A stretch of 64,000 bases of DNA from contig CP136534.1 of the NCBI GenBank assembly GCA_051016205.1, positions 1,488,001 through 1,552,000 on the forward strand. Reading direction: 5' to 3'. Numbering within the stretch: position 1 is the stretch's first letter; the number at the start of each line of letters is the position of its first letter. Under the pieces are notes generated by a model. It searched no databases and was not told the origin of the DNA. It saw nothing but the letters and a program-made list of their open reading frames with translations. The DNA is from Acuticoccus sp051016205 (GTDB lineage Bacteria; Pseudomonadota; Alphaproteobacteria; Rhizobiales; Amorphaceae). Made by a program: the position numbers and the translations under genes. This document shows, piece by piece, positions 56,061-63,772 of this stretch.

Positions 56061-56447
56061 ATGGCATCCGACGCCCTGACGCGCCTTAAGGAGCGCGAGG
56101 AAGTTCTTCAGATCTGCTACTGGTACGAGGGCGAAAAACTCGGGCCCACCCTCGACCCGCAGGCGGTGCTGCCGTTCATGGCGAGCGACCCCGCAATCGT
56201 GCACGAGATGTTCGACCTTCTTGTCGATGAGGGCGACCTTGCGCCCGCCGCCCGCGGCTTCGCCTTTACCGAGGAGGGCCGCAAGAAGGCCGCTCGCCTC
56301 TTCGCCGACACCTTCACCGAGTTCCAGCTCGGCGCCCATGGCGAATGCACCGCCGGCTGCTGCGATGAGGAGAGCGGCGAGGTCTGCGAGCACCACAGCC
56401 ACACCCACGGCGCGCTGCAAGGCCACGGCTCCCACGGCCATGGCTGA
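56061..56447 (+). CDS. Winged-helix-like protein with Cys/His-rich metal-binding tail
   Basis: 128 aa. The first about 90 residues look like a winged helix (LQICYWYEGEKLGPTLDPQA, FTEEGRKKAARLFAD). The tail holds CTAGCCDEESGEVCEHHSHTHG and ends with repeated HG/HGH, giving four Cys and about nine His, a strong nickel- or zinc-binding signature. It may sense or store metal for the operon. TAGGAGAG precedes the ATG. Its end overlaps the Rieske-like gene by 8 bases. Confidence 0.75.
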   Translation: MASDALTRLKEREEVLQICYWYEGEKLGPTLDPQAVLPFMASDPAIVHEMFDLLVDEGDLAPAARGFAFTEEGRKKAARLFADTFTEFQLGAHGECTAGCCDEESGEVCEHHSHTHGALQGHGSHGHG

Positions 56448-57129
56448 CGAACAAGCCCTCGTCGGCTACCGCACCAACGAGGAGTGGAACGCCCTTCTTG
56501 CGCAGAGCGCCGAACTCCTAGGCGCGGTCGAGACCCTCGACGCTGAGACGCAAAAGACCGTCTTCGATGCGCTCAGCGCCGTCGACGCAGTCCATCGCGA
56601 AGCGCTCCACCGGCTCGTCCGCCTCTTCAAGGACGGTGTCCTGGAACAGGTGATCACCGACCCGGCCATCCACACCCTCATGGGCATGTACGGTCTTCTG
56701 CCGGAGCCCGAACCCGGCTGCCAGAAGGTCTGGGATTTTCTGACGCCCGAGGAAGAGACCGACGTCTCCGCCGCGGTGCCCGACATGCCGCCCCACTGGT
56801 CGCCGGCCCCCATCATCGCCCCGCCCGTCGCCGGCGAGGTCTTCTTCATGCGTATGGACGAAGGCTCGTTCGCCCTTGCCAATCAGGACGGCAAGCTGTT
56901 CGTGTTCGACGCGGTCTGCCCGTTCCACAAGAAGCTCATGACCGGCGGACGGCTCGAAGGTGTGTCGTTTCTGTGCCCCAACGGCCCGGGCTGCATCTAC
57001 GACATTCGCAACGGCGCCCGGCTCGGCGGGGGCGGCGGCGTCACCTGCCGGCCTGTGAAGGCGGACGGCAAGGGCCGAACGGTGGTCGGTTTCGGCATGC
57101 CCTTCGAGCCCCAGATGCCGACATTCTGA
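56440..57129 (+). CDS. Rieske-like iron-sulfur protein of the hydrogenase operon (HucE/HhyE-like place)
   Basis: 229 aa. The N-terminal about 120 residues are helical, ending GCQKVWDFLTPEEET. The C-terminal about 100 residues have a Rieske fold: FFMRMDEGSFALANQDGKLFVFDAV, then CPFH as the first ligand pair. The second pair reads CPNGPGC where CPxH is expected, so the second histidine is missing and an extra Cys lies 4 residues on. Rieske-type proteins (HucE, HhyE) are needed for electron transfer by mycobacterial H2 uptake enzymes. The cluster type here may differ. Confidence 0.82.
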   Translation: MADEQALVGYRTNEEWNALLAQSAELLGAVETLDAETQKTVFDALSAVDAVHREALHRLVRLFKDGVLEQVITDPAIHTLMGMYGLLPEPEPGCQKVWDFLTPEEETDVSAAVPDMPPHWSPAPIIAPPVAGEVFFMRMDEGSFALANQDGKLFVFDAVCPFHKKLMTGGRLEGVSFLCPNGPGCIYDIRNGARLGGGGGVTCRPVKADGKGRTVVGFGMPFEPQMPTF

Positions 57130-57620
57130 CGGTTCTGGTGGCGGGCGTCGGCAACGTTCTGCGCGCCGACGACGGTTTCGGCCCCCGCGCCGTCGAAGCC
57201 CTTGCCGCCGAACCGCTGCCACAGGGCGTCAGCGTCATCGAAACGGGAATCGGCGGCATCCATCTCGTCCAGGAGCTGATGCGCGGGTACAATGCGCTCA
57301 TCCTCTTCGACGCGTGCGACCGCGGCGTTCTGCCTGGAACGCTCTTTACACTGGAGCCCGTTGTGCCCGATCCGGCCGCGATGACCGACACCGAGCGCCG
57401 CGACTTCTTCGCCGACGTGCACTATGCAACGCCCATCCGGGCGCTCACCATGGCCCGCGCCGTCGGCGCACTGCCGGGGGTGGTGCGCATCATCGCCTGC
57501 CAGATTGCCGACGCGGAAGGGTTTACGAGCGACATGGACCCTCGCGTCGCCGCGGCCGTTCCCCTTGCCGCTACCCGCGCGCGCGCGCTCGTGGACGAGA
57601 TTCGCGCGGCGATACGGTGA
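57126..57620 (+). CDS. Hydrogenase maturation protease for the second hydrogenase
   Basis: About 164 aa, HyaD/HycI family: VAGVGNVLRADDGFGPRAVEAL with the conserved DDGFG nickel-sensing region, GIGGIHLVQELM and LILFDACDRG. It should trim the large-subunit C-terminus. No ATG, GTG or TTG occurs where the family starts. CTG 57126 overlaps the previous stop as CTGA and gives the full first beta strand (LTVLVAGVG). GTG 57138 is the first standard codon but cuts that strand. The start is thus uncertain. The 218 bases after it hold no gene I can support. Confidence 0.88.
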   Translation: MTVLVAGVGNVLRADDGFGPRAVEALAAEPLPQGVSVIETGIGGIHLVQELMRGYNALILFDACDRGVLPGTLFTLEPVVPDPAAMTDTERRDFFADVHYATPIRALTMARAVGALPGVVRIIACQIADAEGFTSDMDPRVAAAVPLAATRARALVDEIRAAIR

Positions 57621-57838
57621 ACGGCCAGCACGTCGACATCCGCGGCACGACAACGATGAGATCATTGCGCTTACCGGCGGTCCGTTCCACAATGATTTTC
57701 CAACCGATCAGGTCAGCAGTGGTTGAGAAGCGCTGGCGCTGACGGTGCTGGAACACAAGCGCGGTCCGCAGGGGACGGCGGGCTTGCGCCAGGGCAGGCT
57801 GCGGTCACGATTTAGAGGCTTTGCGGGGGAGATGAGCC

Positions 57839-58123
57839 ATGTGCCTAGGCGTGCCGGCAAAGGTGGTGCGGATCGTGGACCGGGAGCGCAACCTTGCCGT
57901 CGTCGACGTGTGCGGTGTGGAGCGGGAGACCAACGTCACCTGCGTCGTGCCCCACGATGGTCCCATCGATGATTTGATCGGCCAGTGGGTGCTCCTCCAT
58001 GTCGGGTTTGCCATGGGTATCATCGACGAGGCGGAGGCCGCGCGCACACTGGAGGTGCTTCGCGAGCTTGGCGATATTGCGGCGGAGCTCGATGCGATTG
58101 CCGACGGGGCGCGCGCCGCCTGA
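57839..58123 (+). CDS. hypC: Hydrogenase assembly chaperone HypC
   Basis: 94 aa starting MCLGVPAKVV, the diagnostic HypC N-terminus with Cys2. It carries the Fe(CN)2CO unit with HypD to the large subunit. GGGGGAG precedes the ATG. Its stop shares the A of the broken hypD ATG (TGATG), the usual hypC-hypD coupling. Distinct from hupF at 38984, so this one probably serves the second hydrogenase. Confidence 0.96.
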   Translation: MCLGVPAKVVRIVDRERNLAVVDVCGVERETNVTCVVPHDGPIDDLIGQWVLLHVGFAMGIIDEAEAARTLEVLRELGDIAAELDAIADGARAA

Positions 58124-58811
58124 TGACGTTCGCAACCGAATTCCGCGATCCCATCAAAGCGGAAGGTCGTTGCGTGCCATCCGCGCCGAGGTCGCGCGCA
58201 TCAAAGTGTCTGAGGGCCGGCCGCTCCACATCATAGAGGTCTGTGGCAGCGACACTCGTTCACTCTTCCGCCGCGGACGCCACCGCCTGGTCCCGGACGC
58301 CATCGAGTTCGTTCACGGCCCCGGCTGCCCGGTCCGCGTCCTCCTATGGGCCGCGTCGACGATCGCGTGTCGCTCGCCACGCTCCCGGACGTGCGCAGTT
58401 TTTCGATGCTGTGCCAGCACATCACCAGGTATCCGGACCCAGAAAGCGCTCCTTTCTGACCCCGACCATCAGATCGAGGGATTTATCGACCCTGGCCACG
58501 TGTCCGTGATCATCGGCGTGACGGGCTACGACTTCACTGCGCTTGAACACGGTCTCCCGCTGATGGTGGTGGGTCCTGAGCCGCTCGACATCCTGCAATT
58601 GCTCCTCATGGTGCTCAAGCAGCGTGCGGAGGGTCAGGCGGAGATCGAAAACCAGGACGCCCGTATTGTGCCAAGCGACGGCAACCCGGCGGCACTTGCT
58701 GCAATGGAGAGCGTGTTCGAGCCGCGTATGGAAATGAAATGGCGCGGCGTTGGCCCCCTCGACCTCGCCGACGACGGTGTGTTCGTGGCCGCTGTCCCGG
58801 CGACTTGGTGA
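58123..58811 (+). pseudogene. hypD: Broken hypD (frameshifts, internal deletion, truncated end)
   Basis: Remnant of the iron-centre assembly protein HypD. It starts MTFATEFRDPIKAE, shifts frame near 58165, and continues through IIEVCGSDTRSLF and FVHGPGCPVRV. It shifts again to PMGRVDDRVSLATLPDV joined straight to a CQHITRYPDP piece, losing about 95 residues, then shifts back for GFIDPGHVSVIIG, EPLDILQ and ENQDARIV. It ends at WRGVG-AVPATW, without the C-terminal cysteine region. The family CGGHT His is Asp here, and the GPGCPVCV second Cys is Arg. 689 bases against about 1,100 for an intact gene. Confidence 0.9.
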
Positions 58812-58887
58812 TTTCCCCTTTCGGCGGCGAGCGGTTGGTCGGTATGTTGGAGGGCGAGAAACGCCCGCGCATCTGCTGAAGGCTCCT

Positions 58888-59403
58888 ATGACTGTCCTGC
58901 GCATCGCCGACCCCGACCGTGTTCTGGAATTTTCCTTCGAGGACCTCGTGAAATTCCACGGCACGCGGTCCATCTGCGGCCTCACTGTCGGCTACAAGGT
59001 GCTTCAGCGTGCGTTCGAGGCGCTCGATGCGGCACGGATCCCCCTTCGGCGCGAGGCCATCACCATTGCCACCGCCTTTCCCGGCCCGGGCGCCCGCGAC
59101 GCCTTCGAGTGCGTCACCCGCGCCGTCTCGGCCGAGCGCTACACAGTGGAGAAGGTCGCCCCAAGCGGAGAGATCGCCGAGGCCGCCTTTGGTGCCTACT
59201 ATTTCCGGGTCCATCATGGGGACGACGCTGCCATCCTGGGCGTCAAACCCGGCGTCGTGCGGAACGATTTTCTGGAACTGCGGCGGAAGGAGAAGGCGGG
59301 CAGCGCCAGCAAGGAAGAGCTTGGGCGCTTTCGTGAACTGCAATGGGAGCTGTCGAACCGCATCCGCGACGAAGCGCCCGAGGCGGTGGTGAACCTTCTT
59401 TGA
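58888..59403 (+). CDS. FmdE-like domain protein
   Basis: 171 aa. The FmdE family (named for formylmethanofuran dehydrogenase subunit E but widespread) is suggested by VKFHGTRSICGLTVGYKVL, an altered form of the FHGHxCPG motif, and TIATAFPGPGARDAFECV. FmdE domains bind metals and are often found near molybdenum, tungsten or nickel enzymes. No methanofuran pathway is visible here. It begins 76 bases after the hypD remnant and shares its stop with the next start (TGATG). Confidence 0.75.
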   Translation: MTVLRIADPDRVLEFSFEDLVKFHGTRSICGLTVGYKVLQRAFEALDAARIPLRREAITIATAFPGPGARDAFECVTRAVSAERYTVEKVAPSGEIAEAAFGAYYFRVHHGDDAAILGVKPGVVRNDFLELRRKEKAGSASKEELGRFRELQWELSNRIRDEAPEAVVNLL

Positions 59404-60014
59404 TGGCCGCCGCCCGCCTCATCGGCAAGTTCTTGTCGCCTTATGTGCGCCGCGTCGGCATCACGCTCACGCACTATGGCGTTCCGTTTGAGCGGCTGAT
59501 CCTCTCCGCCATCGACGACGAGGAGGAGCGCCGCCGTCACAACCCGACAGGCCGCGTCCCAGCCCTCATCCTGCCCGACGGGGTCGCGCTGATCGATTCG
59601 GCCGCCATCATCGACCATTTCGACGAACAAGCCGGCCCCGCCGCACTCACCCCGCGCGAGGGTTCTGCGCGCCGGTACGACCTGCAGCGCATTGCCGTTG
59701 CAACGGGCACCATCGACAAGCTGATGGCCGCCAACGCCGAACGCCGCCGCCCCCCCGAGCGGCAGATGGCTGACCGCCTCGCCGGCCTCCAGGAAGCCGC
59801 CCTCTCAGGTTTTGCGGAGATGGAGCGGGCGCTCTGCGGCCGCGCCTGGTTCGCCGAACAGATGCGCCAAGGCGACCTCACCAGCGCTGTCGCCCTCACC
59901 TTTGCGGACCATGTCTTTCCCGGCCTTGTCGACCTTGCCGAGGTGCCCGCCGTCCACGACCTGCGCTCGCGCTGCGAGGCGAGTGACGCCTTCGCCGCCT
60001 GCGCCATCGATTGA
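59403..60014 (+). CDS. Glutathione S-transferase-like protein
   Basis: 203 aa. N-terminal thioredoxin-like domain with LIGKFLSPYVRRVGITLTHYG and the GRVPALILPDGVALIDSAAIIDH motif (the conserved cis-Pro and Ser of the glutathione site), then an all-helical C-terminal domain. The role in this operon is unclear; it may protect against electrophiles or be a passenger. Coupled to the FmdE-like gene by TGATG. Confidence 0.87.
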   Translation: MAAARLIGKFLSPYVRRVGITLTHYGVPFERLILSAIDDEEERRRHNPTGRVPALILPDGVALIDSAAIIDHFDEQAGPAALTPREGSARRYDLQRIAVATGTIDKLMAANAERRRPPERQMADRLAGLQEAALSGFAEMERALCGRAWFAEQMRQGDLTSAVALTFADHVFPGLVDLAEVPAVHDLRSRCEASDAFAACAID

Positions 60015-60065
60015 TCGGCGCTCGCCGACCCGCTACGCTTTTTGGCGACGAACAGGAACGCATTC

Positions 60066-61139
60066 ATGCGCGCACTCGTGATCGCCCTTGCGCTGGCCCT
60101 CGCCGGCCAGGCGGCGGCTGAAGAGATCACCTTCACCGACGAGAAGGACCGCACCGTCACCCTCGACGGCCCGGCCGAACGCGTGGTGACGATTCCGATC
60201 CCCGCCGCCTCCGTCCTCATCGCCGTCGAAGGCGGTACTGACCACCTCGTCGGCATGCACCCCCTGTCCAAGACCGCCATCAAGGGCCATCCGCTGGGGG
60301 AATTCTTTCCGGAAGCGCTGCAAATCCCGAGCGACGTCACCCCGCGCGGCTTCACCTTCGTGCCCAATGTGGAGGAGCTGTTGTCGCTGGAGCCGGACCT
60401 CGTCTTCCAGTGGGGCCACCTGTCGGACGACATCATTCAGCCGATCCTGAATGCCGGCCTCAACGTCGCCACCATCCGCATCGGCCGCGAAGAGTTTACC
60501 ATCCGCTGGCTCGAGATGATGGGTGCCGCCCTCGGCAAGGAAGAGAAGGCGCGCCAGATGATCGACTGGCGGACGCAAACGCGTCAGAAGCTGGCGGCGC
60601 GCACCGAAGCCATCGCGGAAGCGGACAAGCCGCGCGTCCTTTACTTCATGAACTACAAACAGCGCCTGCGTGTTGCCGGCGGCCGATCCTACAACGACTT
60701 TTCCATGCGTCTCGCGGGTGGCAAGAACGTTGCATCGGAGCTTGGCATGTTCGTGGACGTGGGGCCCGAACAGGTGCTCGCCTGGGACCCTGAGATCATC
60801 CTCCTCAACGGATTCGAGCCGGGATTGTCGCCCCAGGACGTCTACGACAATCCGCTCTTTGCCGAAGTGTCGGCGGTGAAGAACCGCCGCGTCTACCTGA
60901 TGCCGCTCGGCGGTTATCGCTGGGACCCGCCCAACCACGAATCCCCACTATCCTGGCTCTGGCAGTCCATGATCTTCCACCCCGAGGCGATGGATTGGCC
61001 GCTCCGTGACATGATCGACGAGAACTACCGCTTCATCTACGGCCACGGTGCCGACGATCCCATGATCGACGGTATTTTGCGCATGGCGCAGAACGGTGAC
61101 GCGGCGCATTACGACCAGTTCGCGGCAGATACGCCCTGA
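60066..61139 (+). CDS. Periplasmic metal/siderophore-binding ABC protein (PF01497 type)
   Basis: 357 aa with a Sec signal (MRALVIALALALAGQAAAEE) and the two-lobe fold of class III binding proteins: VVTIPIPAASVLIAVEGG, NVEELLSLEPDLVFQWG, VSAVKNRRVYLMP. Family members carry ferric siderophores, haem, cobalamin, or nickel/cobalt complexes. The neighbouring hydrogenase genes make nickel a good guess. AGGA lies before ATG 60066. The permease follows at once. Confidence 0.88.
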   Translation: MRALVIALALALAGQAAAEEITFTDEKDRTVTLDGPAERVVTIPIPAASVLIAVEGGTDHLVGMHPLSKTAIKGHPLGEFFPEALQIPSDVTPRGFTFVPNVEELLSLEPDLVFQWGHLSDDIIQPILNAGLNVATIRIGREEFTIRWLEMMGAALGKEEKARQMIDWRTQTRQKLAARTEAIAEADKPRVLYFMNYKQRLRVAGGRSYNDFSMRLAGGKNVASELGMFVDVGPEQVLAWDPEIILLNGFEPGLSPQDVYDNPLFAEVSAVKNRRVYLMPLGGYRWDPPNHESPLSWLWQSMIFHPEAMDWPLRDMIDENYRFIYGHGADDPMIDGILRMAQNGDAAHYDQFAADTP

Positions 61140-61201
61140 CGGCCCGCACCCCGGCGCTCGTTTCATCGCGCGGCGGCGAGCGCATCCTCTTCCTCACCCT
61201 G

Positions 61202-62182
61202 TTGGCCCTTCTGGCGGCAACCATCGTCGTTTCGCTCTCGGTCGGCCGTTACCACGTGCCGGCGGGTCACGTGATCGCGATCCTTGCCGCAAAGCTCCTT
61301 CCGCTGGAGGTGACATGGAGCGCCACGGAGGCACGGGTGGTGGAGCTGATCCGTCTGCCGCGGGTGCTTGTGGCGGCCGTCTGCGGCGCGGGTCTCGCGG
61401 TGGCGGGCGCGGCGCTGCAGGGCATCTTTCGCAACCCCCTTGTGGGGCCGCAGGTGCTGGGCGTCACCTCAGGCGCTGCGTTTGGCGGGGCGCTCGCCAT
61501 CCTCACCTCTGAATCGGCGCCGCTCCTCATCGCCCTCTCCTTCGTGTTCGGGCTCGCCGCAATGGGCCTCGTCTATGCCCTCTCCATGACGCGCGGGCGG
61601 GCGCCTGTCCTCATCCTGGTCCTCTCCGGCATCATTGTTGGGGCGCTGTTTTCCGCGCTGGTGGCGCTTATCAAATTCGTCGCCGACCCTGACGACAAGC
61701 TGCCAACCATCGTCTTCTGGCTGATGGGCTCCTTCGCCGCCGCATCGATGTCCAAGCTTGCGCTGGTTGCCGTCGTGGTGGGGGCCGCGTCAACGCTCGT
61801 CTATCTCTTGCGCTTTCGCATCAACGTGCTGTCGCTGGGGGACGAGGAGGCGCGAAGCCTTGGCGTGCGCGTCGAACTGGTGCGCTGGACGGTGTTTTGC
61901 GCTGTCGCCCTGATCTGCGCGGCAGTCGTCTCGGTTGCCGGCATTGTCGGCTGGGTTGGCCTTGTCATCCCGCACATAGCCCGCCGCCTGACGGGACCCG
62001 ACCACCGCAAGCTCATCCCGGCCGCGGCGTTGGTGGGCGCCATCTACCTCATGATCGTTGACGACGTGGCGCGGACCGTGGCACCGGCCGAAATCCCGAT
62101 CGGGATCCTGACAGCCCTCATCGGCGCCCCTGTCTTCGCGCTTGTTCTGCGCCGCGCACAAACGGCCTGGACCCGTGATTGA
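61202..62182 (+). CDS. FecCD-family ABC transporter permease
   Basis: About 326 aa, ten-helix permease of the BtuC/FecCD class: LPRVLVAAVCGAGLAVAGAALQG, the NPLVGPQVLGVTSGAAFGG motif, and GWVGLVIPHIARRLTGPDHR near the end. TTG 61202 is the first standard start, but the first membrane helix begins earlier (ILFLTLLALLAATIVV). The frame is open from CTG 61136, which overlaps the previous stop as CTGA. The true start may therefore lie upstream of 61202. Confidence 0.92.
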   Translation: MALLAATIVVSLSVGRYHVPAGHVIAILAAKLLPLEVTWSATEARVVELIRLPRVLVAAVCGAGLAVAGAALQGIFRNPLVGPQVLGVTSGAAFGGALAILTSESAPLLIALSFVFGLAAMGLVYALSMTRGRAPVLILVLSGIIVGALFSALVALIKFVADPDDKLPTIVFWLMGSFAAASMSKLALVAVVVGAASTLVYLLRFRINVLSLGDEEARSLGVRVELVRWTVFCAVALICAAVVSVAGIVGWVGLVIPHIARRLTGPDHRKLIPAAALVGAIYLMIVDDVARTVAPAEIPIGILTALIGAPVFALVLRRAQTAWTRD

Positions 62183-62927
62183 GGCCTCCGACCTTGGTGT
62201 GCGCTACGGCGAGACTTTTGTCTTTCGCTACCATTCCTTCATCGTGCCGCGGGGTAAGATCCTCGCCATTCTCGGCCCCAACGGGCGCGGCAAGACGACC
62301 CTCATCAAGACCCTCGTCGGCCTCCTCTCGCCCACCGAGGGGACGGTCATCACCCAAGCCCCCATCGGCTACGTCCCGCAGTCCGCCGCGAGCGCCTTCG
62401 CCTACAGCGTCATCGACATGGTCGTGATGGGACGCGCACGCCATGTCGCGCTGTTCGGCTCGCCCCGCGCTGGCGACTACGACAGCGCCCACGCGGCGCT
62501 CGCCGAGCTTGGCATCGATCATCTCGCCAACCGCCCCTTCGACACCCTGAGCGGTGGCGAGCGTCAACTCGTCCTCATCGCCCGGGCGATTGCGTCCGAC
62601 TGCACGCTCCTCGTGCTTGACGAGCCGGCTTCTGCCCTCGACTACAAGAACCAGGACACGATCCTGCGCACCCTCTTTCGCCTGCGCGCCGAACGGGGCC
62701 TTACGGTGGTCGTGTCCACGCACAATCCGCATCACGCGCTCTACCTTGCGGACCATGCGCTTTTGATGTTCGACGTGTCGCACTATCGCTTCGGTACAGC
62801 CGCCGACCTTCTGACCGATCGCGACCTCTCCGCCCTCTATGACATCCCCGTGCGCACGCTCGCGCTGGGTGGGGTTCGATCGAAAACTGTCGTCCCCCTA
62901 TTTGGCGAGACCGACAACGCCGAGTAA
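62175..62927 (+). CDS. ABC transporter ATPase, FecE/BtuD type
   Basis: 250 aa from GTG 62175, overlapping the permease by 8 bases. Walker A GPNGRGKTTLIK, signature LSGGERQLVLIARA, Walker B LLVLDEPASALD and the H-loop VSTHNPHHAL are all present. It powers the importer formed with the two genes before it. The operon ends here; a short gap follows before the convergent amino-acid transporter. Confidence 0.95.
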   Translation: MIEASDLGVRYGETFVFRYHSFIVPRGKILAILGPNGRGKTTLIKTLVGLLSPTEGTVITQAPIGYVPQSAASAFAYSVIDMVVMGRARHVALFGSPRAGDYDSAHAALAELGIDHLANRPFDTLSGGERQLVLIARAIASDCTLLVLDEPASALDYKNQDTILRTLFRLRAERGLTVVVSTHNPHHALYLADHALLMFDVSHYRFGTAADLLTDRDLSALYDIPVRTLALGGVRSKTVVPLFGETDNAE

Positions 62928-63012
62928 GCAAGGCCGAACGCTTCGCTCCCTATCCGCTCCAGCACATGCCGGGATAAAGAGAGACGAAAGAACCGATAGC
63001 GCGGGTAAAATC

Positions 63013-63762
63013 TCAAGCGATCCGGCTGAGAAACTGTTGGGTCTCTTCATGGCGTGGGGCCGTGAAGATCTCGTCTGGCGAGGCGTCCTCCACGATCACA
63101 CCTTCGTGCATGTAGATCACGCGGTCGGCGACCTCCCGCGCGAACTGCATCTCGTGGGTCACGCTGATCATCGTCATGCCCTCCTCGGCGAGGTCACGCA
63201 TGACCTGGAGAACTTCGCCGACGAGTTCCGGGTCTAAGGCGGACGTGACCTCGTCGAACAGCATGAGTTGCGGCTCCATGGCGAGCGCACGGGCGATGGC
63301 AACACGCTGCTGCTGACCACCCGACAGCTGCGCCGGGTACTGCGCCGCCTTATCCGCCAGCCCGACGCGTGACAGCAGCGCCACCGCCTTCTCCTGCGCC
63401 TCGACCTTGTTCATCCCTCGTACCTTCGTTGGCGCGAGGGTGATGTTGTCAAGGATCGTAAGGTGCGGAAACAGGTTGAAGCTCTGGAACACCATGCCCA
63501 CCTCGCGAAGCCGCATGCGCCGCGTTTGTGCCGGGGCGAGCGCCCCCTTTGGCCCATGGACCACCTCGCCGTCGACGGCGATGGTGCCGGCCTGGATCGC
63601 CGTCAGGCCAGCGACGCATTGGAGCAGCGTGCTCTTGCCCGAACCGCTGCGCCCGATGAGCACCAGAACCTCGCCCTTGGGCACATCCACGGAAACACCA
63701 CGCAGCACCTTCAGGGCGCCGAAACTCTTCTCCACGTCTTGCAGCGAGAGAAAGGCGGTCAT
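63013..63762 (-). CDS. Polar amino-acid ABC transporter ATPase (GlnQ/ArtP type)
   Basis: 249 aa. Walker A GRSGSGKSTLLQC, signature LSGGQQQRVAIARAL, Walker B LMLFDEVTSALDPE and the typical VTHEMQFAREVADRV. The NITLAPTKVRGMNK segment is standard for this group. It follows the permease gene by 10 bases on the same strand. The amino-acid substrate is unknown. Confidence 0.95.
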   Translation of the reverse strand: MTAFLSLQDVEKSFGALKVLRGVSVDVPKGEVLVLIGRSGSGKSTLLQCVAGLTAIQAGTIAVDGEVVHGPKGALAPAQTRRMRLREVGMVFQSFNLFPHLTILDNITLAPTKVRGMNKVEAQEKAVALLSRVGLADKAAQYPAQLSGGQQQRVAIARALAMEPQLMLFDEVTSALDPELVGEVLQVMRDLAEEGMTMISVTHEMQFAREVADRVIYMHEGVIVEDASPDEIFTAPRHEETQQFLSRIA

Positions 63763-63772
63763 AAGGCCTCCT

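Noticed and set aside
58123..58811. Two or three small novel genes in place of hypD
   Set aside because: The fragments line up in order with HypD motifs across frames, so decay of one gene explains them.
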